Source of the DNA: Ignavibacteria bacterium
GTDB taxonomy: Bacteria; Bacteroidota; Ignavibacteria; Kapaibacteriales; UBA961
Assembly (NCBI GenBank): GCA_016873735.1
Contig: VGWD01000002.1
Coordinates: 62,001-126,000 of the forward strand
DNA: 64,000 bases
Direction: 5' to 3'
Each line of letters starts with the position of its first letter. Position 1 is the first letter of the stretch. Below, piece after piece: positions 18,205 to 27,350 of the stretch. The position numbers and the translations under genes were made by a program. The notes under the pieces are model-generated. The model ran no database searches, was not told the DNA's origin, and was given only the letters and a program-made list of their open reading frames with translations.

Positions 18205-19131
18205 TTAATGTAGTTTTACTTTTGGATCTAGAAATGCATACAGAATATCTACTATGGCATTGACTACCACAAAGATGATTGCAGTCAACAATACCGTGCC
18301 TTGTATGATTGGATAATCCAATTTTTCGATTGCACCAATTGCGAGGGTTCCAATTCCGGGCCAATTGAAGATATATTCCACGAAAAATGTACCTGCCAAT
18401 AAACCTGAAAACCAAGCACTTACAGTCGTGACAACAGGATTGAGGGCATTTCTGAGCGCGTGTTTGAGAATGACAGCTTTTTCTTGCAATCCTTTTGCTC
18501 TTGCCGTCCGAACATAGTCCTGATTCAATACATCAAGCATTGAACTTCTGGTTACACGAGCAATGATGGATAATGGGCGAAATGCGAGCGTCAGCATTGG
18601 AAGAAACAAATGACTTATTCCTTTGTCGATATAACCTGAAGATGGGAAAATCTTCCATACTTCTGCAAAAAGAAGCAATAAGAGTAATCCGAACACAAAA
18701 CTCGGAAGCGAAATACCCAATAAAGCAAATCCCATTGTTGATGCATCTATCCATGTATTGGAACGAATTGCAGCAATGATTCCAAGTCCGATTCCTATCA
18801 ATGTTGAGAAGAACATTGCTGTGATTGCGAGCAATGCCGTGGCAGGGAATTTGTCCACTATGGTATCCAAAACACCGCGATTTGTGGAATATGAGACACC
18901 AAGATCGCCTTGAACAAGTCTGATGACATATTTTGTATATTGTTCATACATTGGTTTGTCCAAACCAAGTTGCACGCGCAATGCTCGGATGGATTGTTCA
19001 TCGGCTCTTTGGCCAAGCATCAAACGAGCAGGATCGCCGGGTAATACGAAATTGATGAGGAAAGCCGTGGTTACAACGCCAAAAAGTACCGCGAGTGCAT
19101 AGCCGGCTTTGCGAAGGATATATCCAATCAT
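18205..19131 (-). CDS. ABC transporter permease, DppB/OppB family
   Basis: Partner permease of the DppC-like protein. The 308-residue chain is a typical length, with the N-terminal family signature (LRKAGYALAVLFGVVTTAF, then LPGDPARLMLG) and six transmembrane helices. The EAA loop is DYVRTARAKGLQEKAVILKH. It is encoded 59 bp downstream of murI and runs directly into the second permease. The neighbouring murI hints at a role in cell-wall peptide uptake, but this is only context. The solute cannot be told. Confidence 0.87.
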   Translation of the reverse strand: MIGYILRKAGYALAVLFGVVTTAFLINFVLPGDPARLMLGQRADEQSIRALRVQLGLDKPMYEQYTKYVIRLVQGDLGVSYSTNRGVLDTIVDKFPATALLAITAMFFSTLIGIGLGIIAAIRSNTWIDASTMGFALLGISLPSFVFGLLLLLLFAEVWKIFPSSGYIDKGISHLFLPMLTLAFRPLSIIARVTRSSMLDVLNQDYVRTARAKGLQEKAVILKHALRNALNPVVTTVSAWFSGLLAGTFFVEYIFNWPGIGTLAIGAIEKLDYPIIQGTVLLTAIIFVVVNAIVDILYAFLDPKVKLH

Positions 19132-19190
19132 GAAGAAATCAGTGCATAGTGAGCAAAGTTGCGCTTTTCAGACCCTACAATTTACAATAA

Positions 19191-20048
19191 TTAGAGTCCC
19201 GATAGACCTTGTTCTTCAAGCGTCTCTTGAGAAATACGAATCGGTTCCGGCAAAGGCAATCCAATACACCTTTGCGCTATTGCAGAGAAAGAATGAACGG
19301 TATCTGTTGTGAATAAGCGAACGGAGGGGTGCATATCGTTCGAGATTTGATTCCCTGTATTCAATATGGTGGACAGTTCCATGGTTGCCGATTCACCGCA
19401 ATCGATGAGTGAAATCCCCGGAAGCGTGGAACAAATAAGGTTTTTCAATAATGGATAATGCGTGCAACCCAATACTAATGTATCAATGTCTTTTTCTATG
19501 AATTCATGAAGATATTCTTGAGCGATCAATGCTGAGGATGGATGCTCCCCGAAATCTTCTTCGGCCAAAGGAACAAAAAGTGGACATGCCTTCGCAAAGA
19601 CTTTGATTGATTTGCCTACACCTTTCGCATATTCATTGATGGCACGTTCATAGGCATGAGATCCAATCGTCGCTCTTGTTCCTATGATTCCGATATTTCC
19701 ATGCTTTGTTTTATCGACAGCGGTTTTTGCGGCAGGGTCTATCATGCCGATGACCGGTACCGGACTTAACTCTCGAGCCAAATCCAAAGCCAATGCAGAT
19801 GCCGTATTACATGCAATCACAATTGCCTTCACATCAAATCCAAGTAGGAAATTGACGCATTGGCGTGTATAATGTCTGATAGTTTCCGGAGATTTATTTC
19901 CATAAGGAACGCGTGCGGTGTCACCCAAATACACAAATTCTTCCTGCGTCGTGGTATGTATCAAATGTCGCAAGACTGTAAGGCCACCAACACCGGAATC
20001 GAAGACTCCTATTGGTTGCCTGCCTGATGTGTTGATGGAATCGGACAT
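19191..20048 (-). CDS. murI: Glutamate racemase
   Basis: The enzyme converts L-glutamate to D-glutamate for peptidoglycan, without a cofactor. It has 285 residues. The N-terminus has GVFDSGVGGLTVLRHL, with the catalytic acid in FDSG. The two catalytic cysteines are C80 in VIACNTASA and C195 in VLGCTHYPLL. It starts 7 bp after a small coiled-coil gene and probably belongs to the ptsN transcript. Confidence 0.96.
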   Translation of the reverse strand: MSDSINTSGRQPIGVFDSGVGGLTVLRHLIHTTTQEEFVYLGDTARVPYGNKSPETIRHYTRQCVNFLLGFDVKAIVIACNTASALALDLARELSPVPVIGMIDPAAKTAVDKTKHGNIGIIGTRATIGSHAYERAINEYAKGVGKSIKVFAKACPLFVPLAEEDFGEHPSSALIAQEYLHEFIEKDIDTLVLGCTHYPLLKNLICSTLPGISLIDCGESATMELSTILNTGNQISNDMHPSVRLFTTDTVHSFSAIAQRCIGLPLPEPIRISQETLEEQGLSGL

Positions 20049-20055
20049 GAGAAAG

Positions 20056-20469
20056 CTATTTACGTTCTTGGGAGAGAGAATCGAGTTTTTGTTCGAAACG
20101 CTTCATTGAATCATCAAGGTCGATTTTCAATTTTTGAAATTGCTCTTGCAATGCCTTGTCATTTTCTTTGGCTTGCAATTCCAATTGTGATGATAAATCA
20201 TCGAGATTGTTTTCAATCGAAGTAATATCTTGTTTCAGGGCCTGCAATTGCTTGCGGAAACCGGTGAGAATTTGCTTTGTCTGCTGCTCATATTGACCCT
20301 TGAATGTGAGCGTGTTTTTTTTGAATCTATCTGTAAGTTGCTGCATTTGTTCTTTCATTATGGAGAGAACTTGCTTCGCAGTTTGAAGTTCTTGTTTTTT
20401 ATCTTGATCTGCATTTGTTGAATAAGGAATCAATAATGCAATGCACAAAAAGATAGCGAATGTTTTCAT
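20056..20469 (-). CDS. Small secreted coiled-coil protein, unknown function
   Basis: The protein has 137 residues. Residues 1-20 form a signal peptide ending in STNA, so it is exported to the periplasm or beyond. Nearly everything after residue 25 is a Lys/Gln/Glu/Leu-rich coiled coil with no cysteine and no recognisable family motif. Its start overlaps the ptsN stop by 4 bp (ATGA) and murI follows after 7 bp, so it is translationally coupled between a phosphotransfer regulator and a cell-wall enzyme. An OmpH/Skp-like holdase is one possibility, but I see no specific signature. Confidence 0.7.
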   Translation of the reverse strand: MKTFAIFLCIALLIPYSTNADQDKKQELQTAKQVLSIMKEQMQQLTDRFKKNTLTFKGQYEQQTKQILTGFRKQLQALKQDITSIENNLDDLSSQLELQAKENDKALQEQFQKLKIDLDDSMKRFEQKLDSLSQERK

Positions 20470-20930
20470 CCCATCTCCTCTTCTTCGGCAGCAAAGAGAG
20501 CAATGACTTGTTCAGGTGTTTGTGCAGCTGATACGCTATCTCGGAAACTATCTTTATTCATTAATCGAGATATTCTCGAAAGCAAACGCAAGTGAGTTCC
20601 TACAGTGTTTTCTCTTCCGATCAACATGAAAATGATTGTCACCGGTTGCTGATCCAATGCCTGAAAATCAAGTGGTTCACTGAGTGTCATGAAAGCGCCG
20701 ACTGTCTCGGTGATATGATTGGTTTTTCCATGTGGTAAAGCAAAACCTTTGCCGATTCCGGTAGACATGATTTTTTCACGATCGAATACGGCTTTTCTGG
20801 CTTCATCTGCTTTTGTGATATGCCCACCGGATACCAATGCATCAATCATGGCATCAAGGGCATCTTCTTTTTTTGTGAATGTGGTATTCAACAAAATAGC
20901 AGAGGGCTGAAGAATGACGGTTATCTTCAT
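20466..20930 (-). CDS. ptsN: PTS IIA-like nitrogen-regulatory protein (PtsN/EIIA-Fru-Ntr family)
   Basis: EIIA-Ntr proteins accept phosphate from NPr/HPr on a histidine and act as regulators, not sugar carriers. The 154-residue chain carries the phosphorylated histidine H67 in GKGFALPHGKT, and the LIGRENTVGTHLRLLSRISRLM motif. No sugar-specific IIB or IIC domains lie nearby, which fits a regulatory role. It heads the run of genes ending at holA. A TAGATTTG -10-like element lies about 65 bp upstream. Confidence 0.85.
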   Translation of the reverse strand: MKITVILQPSAILLNTTFTKKEDALDAMIDALVSGGHITKADEARKAVFDREKIMSTGIGKGFALPHGKTNHITETVGAFMTLSEPLDFQALDQQPVTIIFMLIGRENTVGTHLRLLSRISRLMNKDSFRDSVSAAQTPEQVIALFAAEEEEMG

Positions 20931-20996
20931 ACTGAAACATTGAAAATAGATGAACCAAAAACCTGCACTGTGTCACAAGTAACTAGAATTGAAGTA

Positions 20997-21004
20997 CAAA
21001 TCTA
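20997..21004 (-). promoter_or_regulatory. Candidate -7 element upstream of ptsN
   Basis: TAGATTTG on the minus strand matches TAnnTTTG. A well-spaced -33 element is not evident, and the leader would be about 60 nt. The candidate is weak. Confidence 0.3.
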
Positions 21005-21015
21005 TGGAATTACGC

Positions 21016-23262
21016 TCAATGAACGATAAGAATAGGATGGAAAACAGTCGAAAATCCTGAGCTGATCTTCAGTCCATAAAGGCCAGATGCCATGTTTTGA
21101 GTTAATGGGAGCGTGAATGCCTGCATTCCTTTTTTTATGTCAATGCTGATGGAAGTTCCAATCAAGCTCCCATTCGCATCAATGATTTCAATGAGTCCCT
21201 GACCCTGATGTGATGAGTAAAAGGAACAATAAGCAATGTCTATTGCCGGTTGAGGGATAATTCTACATGAAGAAATCGGCTCTTCTTCGTGCAGCGGTCC
21301 AAGTGGTGATTCAGGAATCAATGCAATTAAACGAACGCCGTGAGAAGGTATGGTATATTGTAGCTGCTGATCAAGGTATCCGATATCTTTTTGTGTCCAA
21401 AGGTCTCGAATTGTATAACGAATATCGGGATTCACCCCCAATTCATTTCTTGTGATGGCGAGTGTTTGTTCTCCAACATCATCGCGATTGAATAGTCCAA
21501 TTGCCAAACCTCCATTCATCAATGGCTTAGACCAAATTTCTTGCCAAATGTTTTTATACACTCTTCTGCCCTGAATGCCAAGTGGGTCTTGATGCATTTT
21601 CAACACTTCGTGATTTTTTAGCAATTGCAATGTGAAACCATCAAGTGAATCCATGTGCATGCTAAGAATAAGCGGGGAATTGAGTAAAGCCCAAAGTGAT
21701 ACTTGAGTATATTGTTCATGTGGAGTCAATCGTGTTTTTTGCATGTATCGTCCCGGCTGAGAATATCCCAATCGAAGATGATCCATATCATTCCAGCCAT
21801 TGTGTCCGGCATATTGTTCCAAACCTGCCTGTCGAAATCCAACGATATTGGACATGCTCCACCAATTGTCTTGAATGTCTGTTGTTGTTCTCCATGAATG
21901 TCCGCCAATGGATCTGCCCCATTTCCAGACATCATTATTACCATATTGACATACCATGTAAAAGATGTCTCTATTACATCGTTGCAGTGCATTGCCCATC
22001 ATTGCATACGGGGCCATTGCCAATGCTGTGGGGTTTGCTCCGGGTGACTTCATGAGAGAGTCATAGACTGTTTGATATCCACACCAATCATGCTTCACGA
22101 GATCGGCCTTTATTGAACAGAAATAGGCTGCATCTTGCTCTTCATGATTGAGTGAACCCGGTAACTTCACACATGTATGTGAACCTGGAGATGAATATAT
22201 CCCAACCTTAAACCCCATGGAATGCAGAGAGTCTATCATTCCTTCGAGATCGGGAAATGTATGAGCAGGTTTCAAACCCTCCTTGGAAAGTGCATGGCTG
22301 GTATCCTGCCAACCATCATCAATCAAGACATATTCAAATCCATATTGTTGAAGTCCCGAATTTCGAAGAGCATGCGCTGCCTTGTACATGTCTTCTTGTG
22401 TTACATATTCCCAATGAGCATACCAGCTCGACCAACCAATGGGAGGGGAAAAAGAGATGGTGTCTCCAATGCGAAACAAGAAAGTGGATTGCGCTTTGCC
22501 AAGAGCATTCTCTGCACGTATTGTCATCGAAAATGTACCGCTCTTTTCTATACTGCCTTTTATAATACGACGATATGAATCAAATGTCAAACCGGGAGGG
22601 AGATTATCAATAATAATTGAAAGTGGTTCCAATCCGGAGACGGGAACATAATGCATGATATCGCTACCGGGTTTTGCACCGTATTGGGTCTTTCCATGAA
22701 TCATGGGAAGAAGAGATTCACTCGGGGTAAGAACATACTCCTCTTCAATCGGGCGAATGAATGGAATTGGTTTGAATCCCTTATTGACTATGAAATATGC
22801 ATTCACCCAATTTGCATGATCAGAGAAAATATTGTCATTTCCGTCAAAGACGAGCAATTCGCATGTTGTTCTATTTGTAAGATCCACGGAGAATGAACGA
22901 GCTTGCATCGTTCTGTTCATGATGCCTGATCTCCAAAGTACTTGTCCATCTGAAATGATCAAAAATTCGGCTGAACCCATTTCCGGAAAAATACCTTCGT
23001 CGATTCCAACCAAGCCGGTGAATGAAAATGCTTGTTTCTGTAGTGATAATGTGAAGGTGCTTCCTGCGTGTGTGCCGACTCCATGTTCAAAGTTGGTTCC
23101 TGCAATGCGTAAAGGATTGCCCATCACAGATCGATCAATCTTTGCGGAACCGAAATCCTGCTTTATTGCAGAAATTTCCAGTGATGAAAGCCGAATGGTG
23201 TCAACCATGGCAAAGGACGAAGCCGATGACAGTATCATCATCAACGATAGAAGAGCTTTCAT
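21016..23262 (-). CDS. Secreted GH27 alpha-galactosidase with NPCBM domain and T9SS-type C-terminus
   Basis: The predicted enzyme hydrolyses terminal alpha-galactosides (or related sugars) outside the cell. It has 748 residues: signal peptide (1-18), an NPCBM-like carbohydrate-binding domain (about 20-150), a short Ig-like linker, and a GH27 barrel opening PPIGWSSWYAHW. The nucleophile Asp is in KHDWCGY near residue 390, and the acid/base Asp in WNDMDHLRLG near 492. The last 80 residues resemble a T9SS sorting domain (ASGLYGLKI motif). The start at 23262 overlaps the stop of the upstream gene as ATGA, which favours it over an ATG 15 bp upstream. Confidence 0.88.
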   Translation of the reverse strand: MKALLSLMMILSSASSFAMVDTIRLSSLEISAIKQDFGSAKIDRSVMGNPLRIAGTNFEHGVGTHAGSTFTLSLQKQAFSFTGLVGIDEGIFPEMGSAEFLIISDGQVLWRSGIMNRTMQARSFSVDLTNRTTCELLVFDGNDNIFSDHANWVNAYFIVNKGFKPIPFIRPIEEEYVLTPSESLLPMIHGKTQYGAKPGSDIMHYVPVSGLEPLSIIIDNLPPGLTFDSYRRIIKGSIEKSGTFSMTIRAENALGKAQSTFLFRIGDTISFSPPIGWSSWYAHWEYVTQEDMYKAAHALRNSGLQQYGFEYVLIDDGWQDTSHALSKEGLKPAHTFPDLEGMIDSLHSMGFKVGIYSSPGSHTCVKLPGSLNHEEQDAAYFCSIKADLVKHDWCGYQTVYDSLMKSPGANPTALAMAPYAMMGNALQRCNRDIFYMVCQYGNNDVWKWGRSIGGHSWRTTTDIQDNWWSMSNIVGFRQAGLEQYAGHNGWNDMDHLRLGYSQPGRYMQKTRLTPHEQYTQVSLWALLNSPLILSMHMDSLDGFTLQLLKNHEVLKMHQDPLGIQGRRVYKNIWQEIWSKPLMNGGLAIGLFNRDDVGEQTLAITRNELGVNPDIRYTIRDLWTQKDIGYLDQQLQYTIPSHGVRLIALIPESPLGPLHEEEPISSCRIIPQPAIDIAYCSFYSSHQGQGLIEIIDANGSLIGTSISIDIKKGMQAFTLPLTQNMASGLYGLKISSGFSTVFHPILIVH

Positions 23263-25760
23263 GATGCTTCGGACCAATACATGATATGTTGCTTATAGAG
23301 TTCAGCCATATTTTTCGCTTTTTCTTCTGTATCTGCTTCAACGGCCACTACAAAAGCAGGGCGCTCTTTGTCCGGCAATAATACAATGGTTGCATTATCC
23401 TCATTGACTGTTATGCCATCAATCAATATCCTTGAAAGGTGTTCTGTGAATTCCATTGCTTTTCTCATGACAATGCCCTTCTTTTCCCATGCGCATGGAA
23501 TTGAATGATGCACTCTTGATCGATATGGTAATTGCGCATGCAAATCATCGAATGTATGAGATGTGATGGCCAGCATTTCCAAACATTTCGCGAGTGAGAA
23601 CATTCCATCCGAAGCAAAGAGATAATCCGTAAAGATAAATCGACCTCTTGTATCACCCGAAAACAGGATTCGTGAATCTTTCGTTGCTTCCATCATTGCC
23701 GAGTGACTGTTTTTTATGCGAATCACTTCAACATCATAGTCTGCAGCGATTCTTTCAATATCAGTACTTGCCAGAACGGGAACGGCTATTGCATAAGGTT
23801 CTCTATGTTTATGTGCCTCGAGAAATAGTTTCGTGAGAATCGTGAGAAGTCGATTTGGTTGATACCATTGTCCCTGACCATCAACTACGGCAATTTTCTC
23901 TGCAGATGCATCTATTTTGAATCCGAAATCATAACCCAATGATTGAATGATTTCGCTTGTTTCCTCTGCTTCAGTGTCTGTTCTTTCATCAGAAAAACCT
24001 TCCAATGTATCAACATAACTATTGACTGAAACCACATGAACACCCAATGAGCCAAGCAATACCGGAAATGTCGTGGATGCAAGACCATTGGAATAATCAA
24101 TCAATAGTCGATAATTGGATTGAAGAATCTCATTGACATTCAATGCTGAAGAAAAACGAGTGGCATATGTTTCATTGCTTCTCTCGGGGAAAATGATGCT
24201 ACCAACTTGATTGTATGGAACGCGCTTGATATCCTCCCCAAAGAAATATCGTTCGATTGTTTTGGAAACACCATGTGGTATGTCTCTTCCATCATGATTG
24301 AATAAAATGATGTCAATCGTATCCGGTTTTCGAATGGACCTGCGTACATGAAAACCTGCATGTGAAGAACCTGCCCGTAAATCTTGTCTTGCTTGCGGAA
24401 TGGGAGTGATTTGCAAATCGCGTACGGTGATCCCTGTACTCATCAATCCGGAAATGAGCGCTCTATGAATCATCCGAGAAGCTGCATCGGCATCTCTGCT
24501 GGCAGCTACATTGGCATGCATTCCGAGTGCATTTCCAATGCAGGCACCTAATTTCGCGGCAAATTCAGGATTGATGTCCACATTTGCCAGACCTGAAATG
24601 CGCGAATCAGTAATCAATTCACGAAGCCATATCTCTTCTTGAACGAGCGATCTGGTGACGATTGCTCCTGATTCTATAACTTTCTTGGGCCACAATTTGA
24701 TATTGGACAATAGATGAGAGCCGGACCCTACATGACACAATTCTGCGATAAACACTTGCTCATTGATTGTAACACCCGGATCGATGATTACATCATTGCA
24801 GAGTACATCATCACTTGCCATAACCCTATCACCGATGTGAACGCCATCCCAAATAATGCAATTATTGAGTTGAACACCGGATCCAATATGTACACCATCG
24901 CCAATGATACATTGGTGAAGAGTTGAATTATTTCCAATGGTAACATCATTTCCGATGACTGATCTACCGGTGAATATAATTGTATCAGGAATCACAGCTT
25001 GTTCACCGACAATAACGTGCGGGCGTTCAATGCCTTTTAGTGTAATGTCAACTTGCTCTTGCAAAACATCATGACAAGCTGATTGATATTCAAGAAGATT
25101 TCCAATATCCTTCCAGTATCCTTGGGCTATGCATCCAAACAATTCCATGGATGATCGAAGCATGTGAGGGAATACATCTTTTCCAAAATCATACTCTCGT
25201 TCAGGAGGGATCATGGAGATGATTTCCGGTTCTAGAATGTACATGCCTGTATTGATTGTGTCGGTAAACACCTCGCCCCATGATGGCTTCTCCAAAAACT
25301 GTGTGATGCGTCCATCCGGATTTGTCATCACAATACCATAATGAAGCGGATCTTGTACTCTTGAAAGCACAATTGTTGCTTTTGATGCATGTTCTTCATG
25401 AAATGCAATTGCACTTGAGAGATCAATGTCTGTCAATACATCACCACTCATTACCAAAAACGGCTCATTGCAATTCTTCATCGCATTTCGAACGCTTCCG
25501 GCGGTACCATAATCAGCGTCAGCTTGTACATAGTTCATGGTAATGCCAAATTTCGATCCATCTCCAAAATGTTGTTTTATTCTATCGGGTTGATAGTATA
25601 ACAATGCGGTGATATCCGTTATGCTATGTTTTTTCAGGAGATTGACTATATGTTCCATGATGGGAATATTGGCAATTGGTACCATCGGCTTGGGTATGCT
25701 CATTGTCAAAGGACGCAGTCTGGTACCAAATCCACCCGCCATTATCACTGCTTTATTCAT
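23259..25760 (-). CDS. Sugar nucleotidyltransferase fused to a degenerate phosphohexomutase domain
   Basis: A fusion of 833 residues. The N-terminal nucleotidyltransferase (about 1-235) has GGFGTRLRPLT and makes a sugar nucleotide, probably GDP-mannose or a glucose analogue. Left-handed beta-helix hexapeptide repeats follow (about 250-380), then a phosphomannomutase-like half (about 400-830). The mutase half looks inactive. At the catalytic serine loop it has SSHAGFHVRR near residue 463 instead of TASHNP. At the metal loop it has DGQGQWYQP near 627 instead of DGDGDR. Such fusions with worn mutase halves are known in Actinobacteria and cyanobacteria. The start is the ATG at 25760; a TTG lies 45 bp upstream. 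Confidence 0.85.
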   Translation of the reverse strand: MNKAVIMAGGFGTRLRPLTMSIPKPMVPIANIPIMEHIVNLLKKHSITDITALLYYQPDRIKQHFGDGSKFGITMNYVQADADYGTAGSVRNAMKNCNEPFLVMSGDVLTDIDLSSAIAFHEEHASKATIVLSRVQDPLHYGIVMTNPDGRITQFLEKPSWGEVFTDTINTGMYILEPEIISMIPPEREYDFGKDVFPHMLRSSMELFGCIAQGYWKDIGNLLEYQSACHDVLQEQVDITLKGIERPHVIVGEQAVIPDTIIFTGRSVIGNDVTIGNNSTLHQCIIGDGVHIGSGVQLNNCIIWDGVHIGDRVMASDDVLCNDVIIDPGVTINEQVFIAELCHVGSGSHLLSNIKLWPKKVIESGAIVTRSLVQEEIWLRELITDSRISGLANVDINPEFAAKLGACIGNALGMHANVAASRDADAASRMIHRALISGLMSTGITVRDLQITPIPQARQDLRAGSSHAGFHVRRSIRKPDTIDIILFNHDGRDIPHGVSKTIERYFFGEDIKRVPYNQVGSIIFPERSNETYATRFSSALNVNEILQSNYRLLIDYSNGLASTTFPVLLGSLGVHVVSVNSYVDTLEGFSDERTDTEAEETSEIIQSLGYDFGFKIDASAEKIAVVDGQGQWYQPNRLLTILTKLFLEAHKHREPYAIAVPVLASTDIERIAADYDVEVIRIKNSHSAMMEATKDSRILFSGDTRGRFIFTDYLFASDGMFSLAKCLEMLAITSHTFDDLHAQLPYRSRVHHSIPCAWEKKGIVMRKAMEFTEHLSRILIDGITVNEDNATIVLLPDKERPAFVVAVEADTEEKAKNMAELYKQHIMYWSEAS

Positions 25761-25802
25761 CAGCTCTTGCGTCGTTGTTTGAATATGATTGATTTCTGTA
25801 GG

Positions 25803-25832
25803 CAAATTAGAGATTATTTCTTGTGTCTACAA
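25803..25832 (-). promoter_or_regulatory. Candidate promoter of the nucleotidyltransferase/alpha-galactosidase operon
   Basis: On the minus strand TTG, 19 bp, CTAATTTG, one mismatch from the TAnnTTTG -7 consensus. It lies in the 156-bp divergent region shared with the biotin carboxylase gene and would give a leader of about 35 nt. Confidence 0.35.
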
Positions 25833-25916
25833 TGATTTGCTTATCATCCGATGTTATTCCCAAGCTAGTTTCGTAATTTGCGGCTGAACATATTGTACAT
25901 CCTTCCGTAAATATCC

Positions 25917-27350
25917 ATGTTTTCAAAAATTCTCATAGCAAATCGTGGCGAAATAGCATTGCGTGTCATAGATACATGTCAAAGATTGGGTATAGCAACA
26001 GTGGCAGTTCATTCATTGCCCGATTCCAATGCCTTGCATGTGCAAAAAGCAGATGAAGCTGTCAATATCGGGGGGGCAACTCCACGTGAGAGTTATTTGA
26101 TAATTGAAAAAATCATTGATGCCGCCAAAAAGACAGGCGCTGAGGCAATACATCCCGGTTATGGATTTTTGTCGGAGAATGCACAATTCGCACAAGCAGT
26201 CCTGGATGCGGGACTTGTATTCATAGGTCCGTCACCAAAAGCCATTCATGCATTGGGAGACAAAACAGAAGCAAGAGCTTTGGCAATTGCGGCCCAAGTT
26301 CCTATTTCCCCCGGTTCAGATGGCGCAGTCTCAGATCCTGAAGAAATCGCTCATATTGCACAACAAATCGGCTATCCTGTTTTACTCAAAGCCGCTGCCG
26401 GTGGTGGTGGAAAAGGTATGAGATTGATTGAGCATGCTGAAGATTTGCTTGATGGATTACGTGCTGCTCAGGGCGAAGCCCTTGCATCATTTGGTGATGA
26501 CAGAGTGTTTATTGAAAAGTTTATTATATCGCCAAGGCATATAGAGATACAAATATTGGCCGATCAATTCGGAACCATTTTATATTTCCCGGAAAGAGAA
26601 TGTTCAGTCCAGAGAAGACATCAAAAAGTTGTTGAAGAATCACCATCAACAGCGGTTACAGCGGAAATCAGAACAGCAATGGGTGAGGCAGCTGCAAGAC
26701 TTGTCGCTACATCCGGTTATACAAATGCCGGTACTTTGGAATTTTTGCTTGATGCTTCAGGTGCATTTTATTTCATGGAAGTAAATACTCGTTTGCAGGT
26801 GGAACATCCCATAACTGAAATGGTTACAGGCATTGATTTGGTAGAACAACAGATTCGCATTGCATTCGGTGAACATTTGGCCATAAAGCAACAAGATCTT
26901 GTTCCGAAAGGTCATGCAATCGAGTGTAGAATATGTGCCGAAGATGTCTACAATGAATTTCTTCCGGAAACCGGAATAGCACGCTATGTTGCATTACCAA
27001 AAGGCGAAGGCGTCAGAAATGACACGGCCCTCTTTCCGGGTTTTGAAGTATCAGTGAATTATGATTCTATGATTGCCAAATTAATTTGTCATGGAAAAGA
27101 TAGAAATGAATCAATTGATCGTACGCTTGAAGCCTTGAATTCATATCATATTGCTGGCCTTAGAACCACAATCCCGTTTTGTCAATTTACGGTTGATTCC
27201 GAGGCATTCCGCTCCGGGGATTATTCAACCGCTTTTGTTTCCACATATTGGAAAGGTGAAATTCCCGAGGAGTTGCACCCATTATTACTTGCTTCCGGTG
27301 TTTTTGCCAAGCATCATCAAGAAGAGAGAAGAACGCCTATTTATCCCTGA
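25917..27350 (+). CDS. accC: Biotin carboxylase (acetyl-/acyl-CoA carboxylase subunit)
   Basis: Carboxylates the biotin of a carrier protein with ATP and bicarbonate, the first half-reaction of acetyl- or propionyl-CoA carboxylase. The 477-residue chain opens MFSKILIANRGEIALRVI. The glycine-rich ATP loop AAAGGGGKGMR lies near residue 160 and FMEVNTRLQVEHPITEM near 288. No biotin carrier or carboxyltransferase gene is adjacent, so acetyl-CoA, propionyl-CoA or pyruvate as substrate cannot be settled. Its last 10 bp overlap the convergent GT9 gene. Confidence 0.9.
   Translation: MFSKILIANRGEIALRVIDTCQRLGIATVAVHSLPDSNALHVQKADEAVNIGGATPRESYLIIEKIIDAAKKTGAEAIHPGYGFLSENAQFAQAVLDAGLVFIGPSPKAIHALGDKTEARALAIAAQVPISPGSDGAVSDPEEIAHIAQQIGYPVLLKAAAGGGGKGMRLIEHAEDLLDGLRAAQGEALASFGDDRVFIEKFIISPRHIEIQILADQFGTILYFPERECSVQRRHQKVVEESPSTAVTAEIRTAMGEAAARLVATSGYTNAGTLEFLLDASGAFYFMEVNTRLQVEHPITEMVTGIDLVEQQIRIAFGEHLAIKQQDLVPKGHAIECRICAEDVYNEFLPETGIARYVALPKGEGVRNDTALFPGFEVSVNYDSMIAKLICHGKDRNESIDRTLEALNSYHIAGLRTTIPFCQFTVDSEAFRSGDYSTAFVSTYWKGEIPEELHPLLLASGVFAKHHQEERRTPIYP

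Noticed and set aside
18203-18415. Long N-terminal extension of the DppC-like permease
   Set aside because: It overlaps the DppB-like gene out of frame and is rich in Cys, Arg and Asn, unlike any permease N-terminus.
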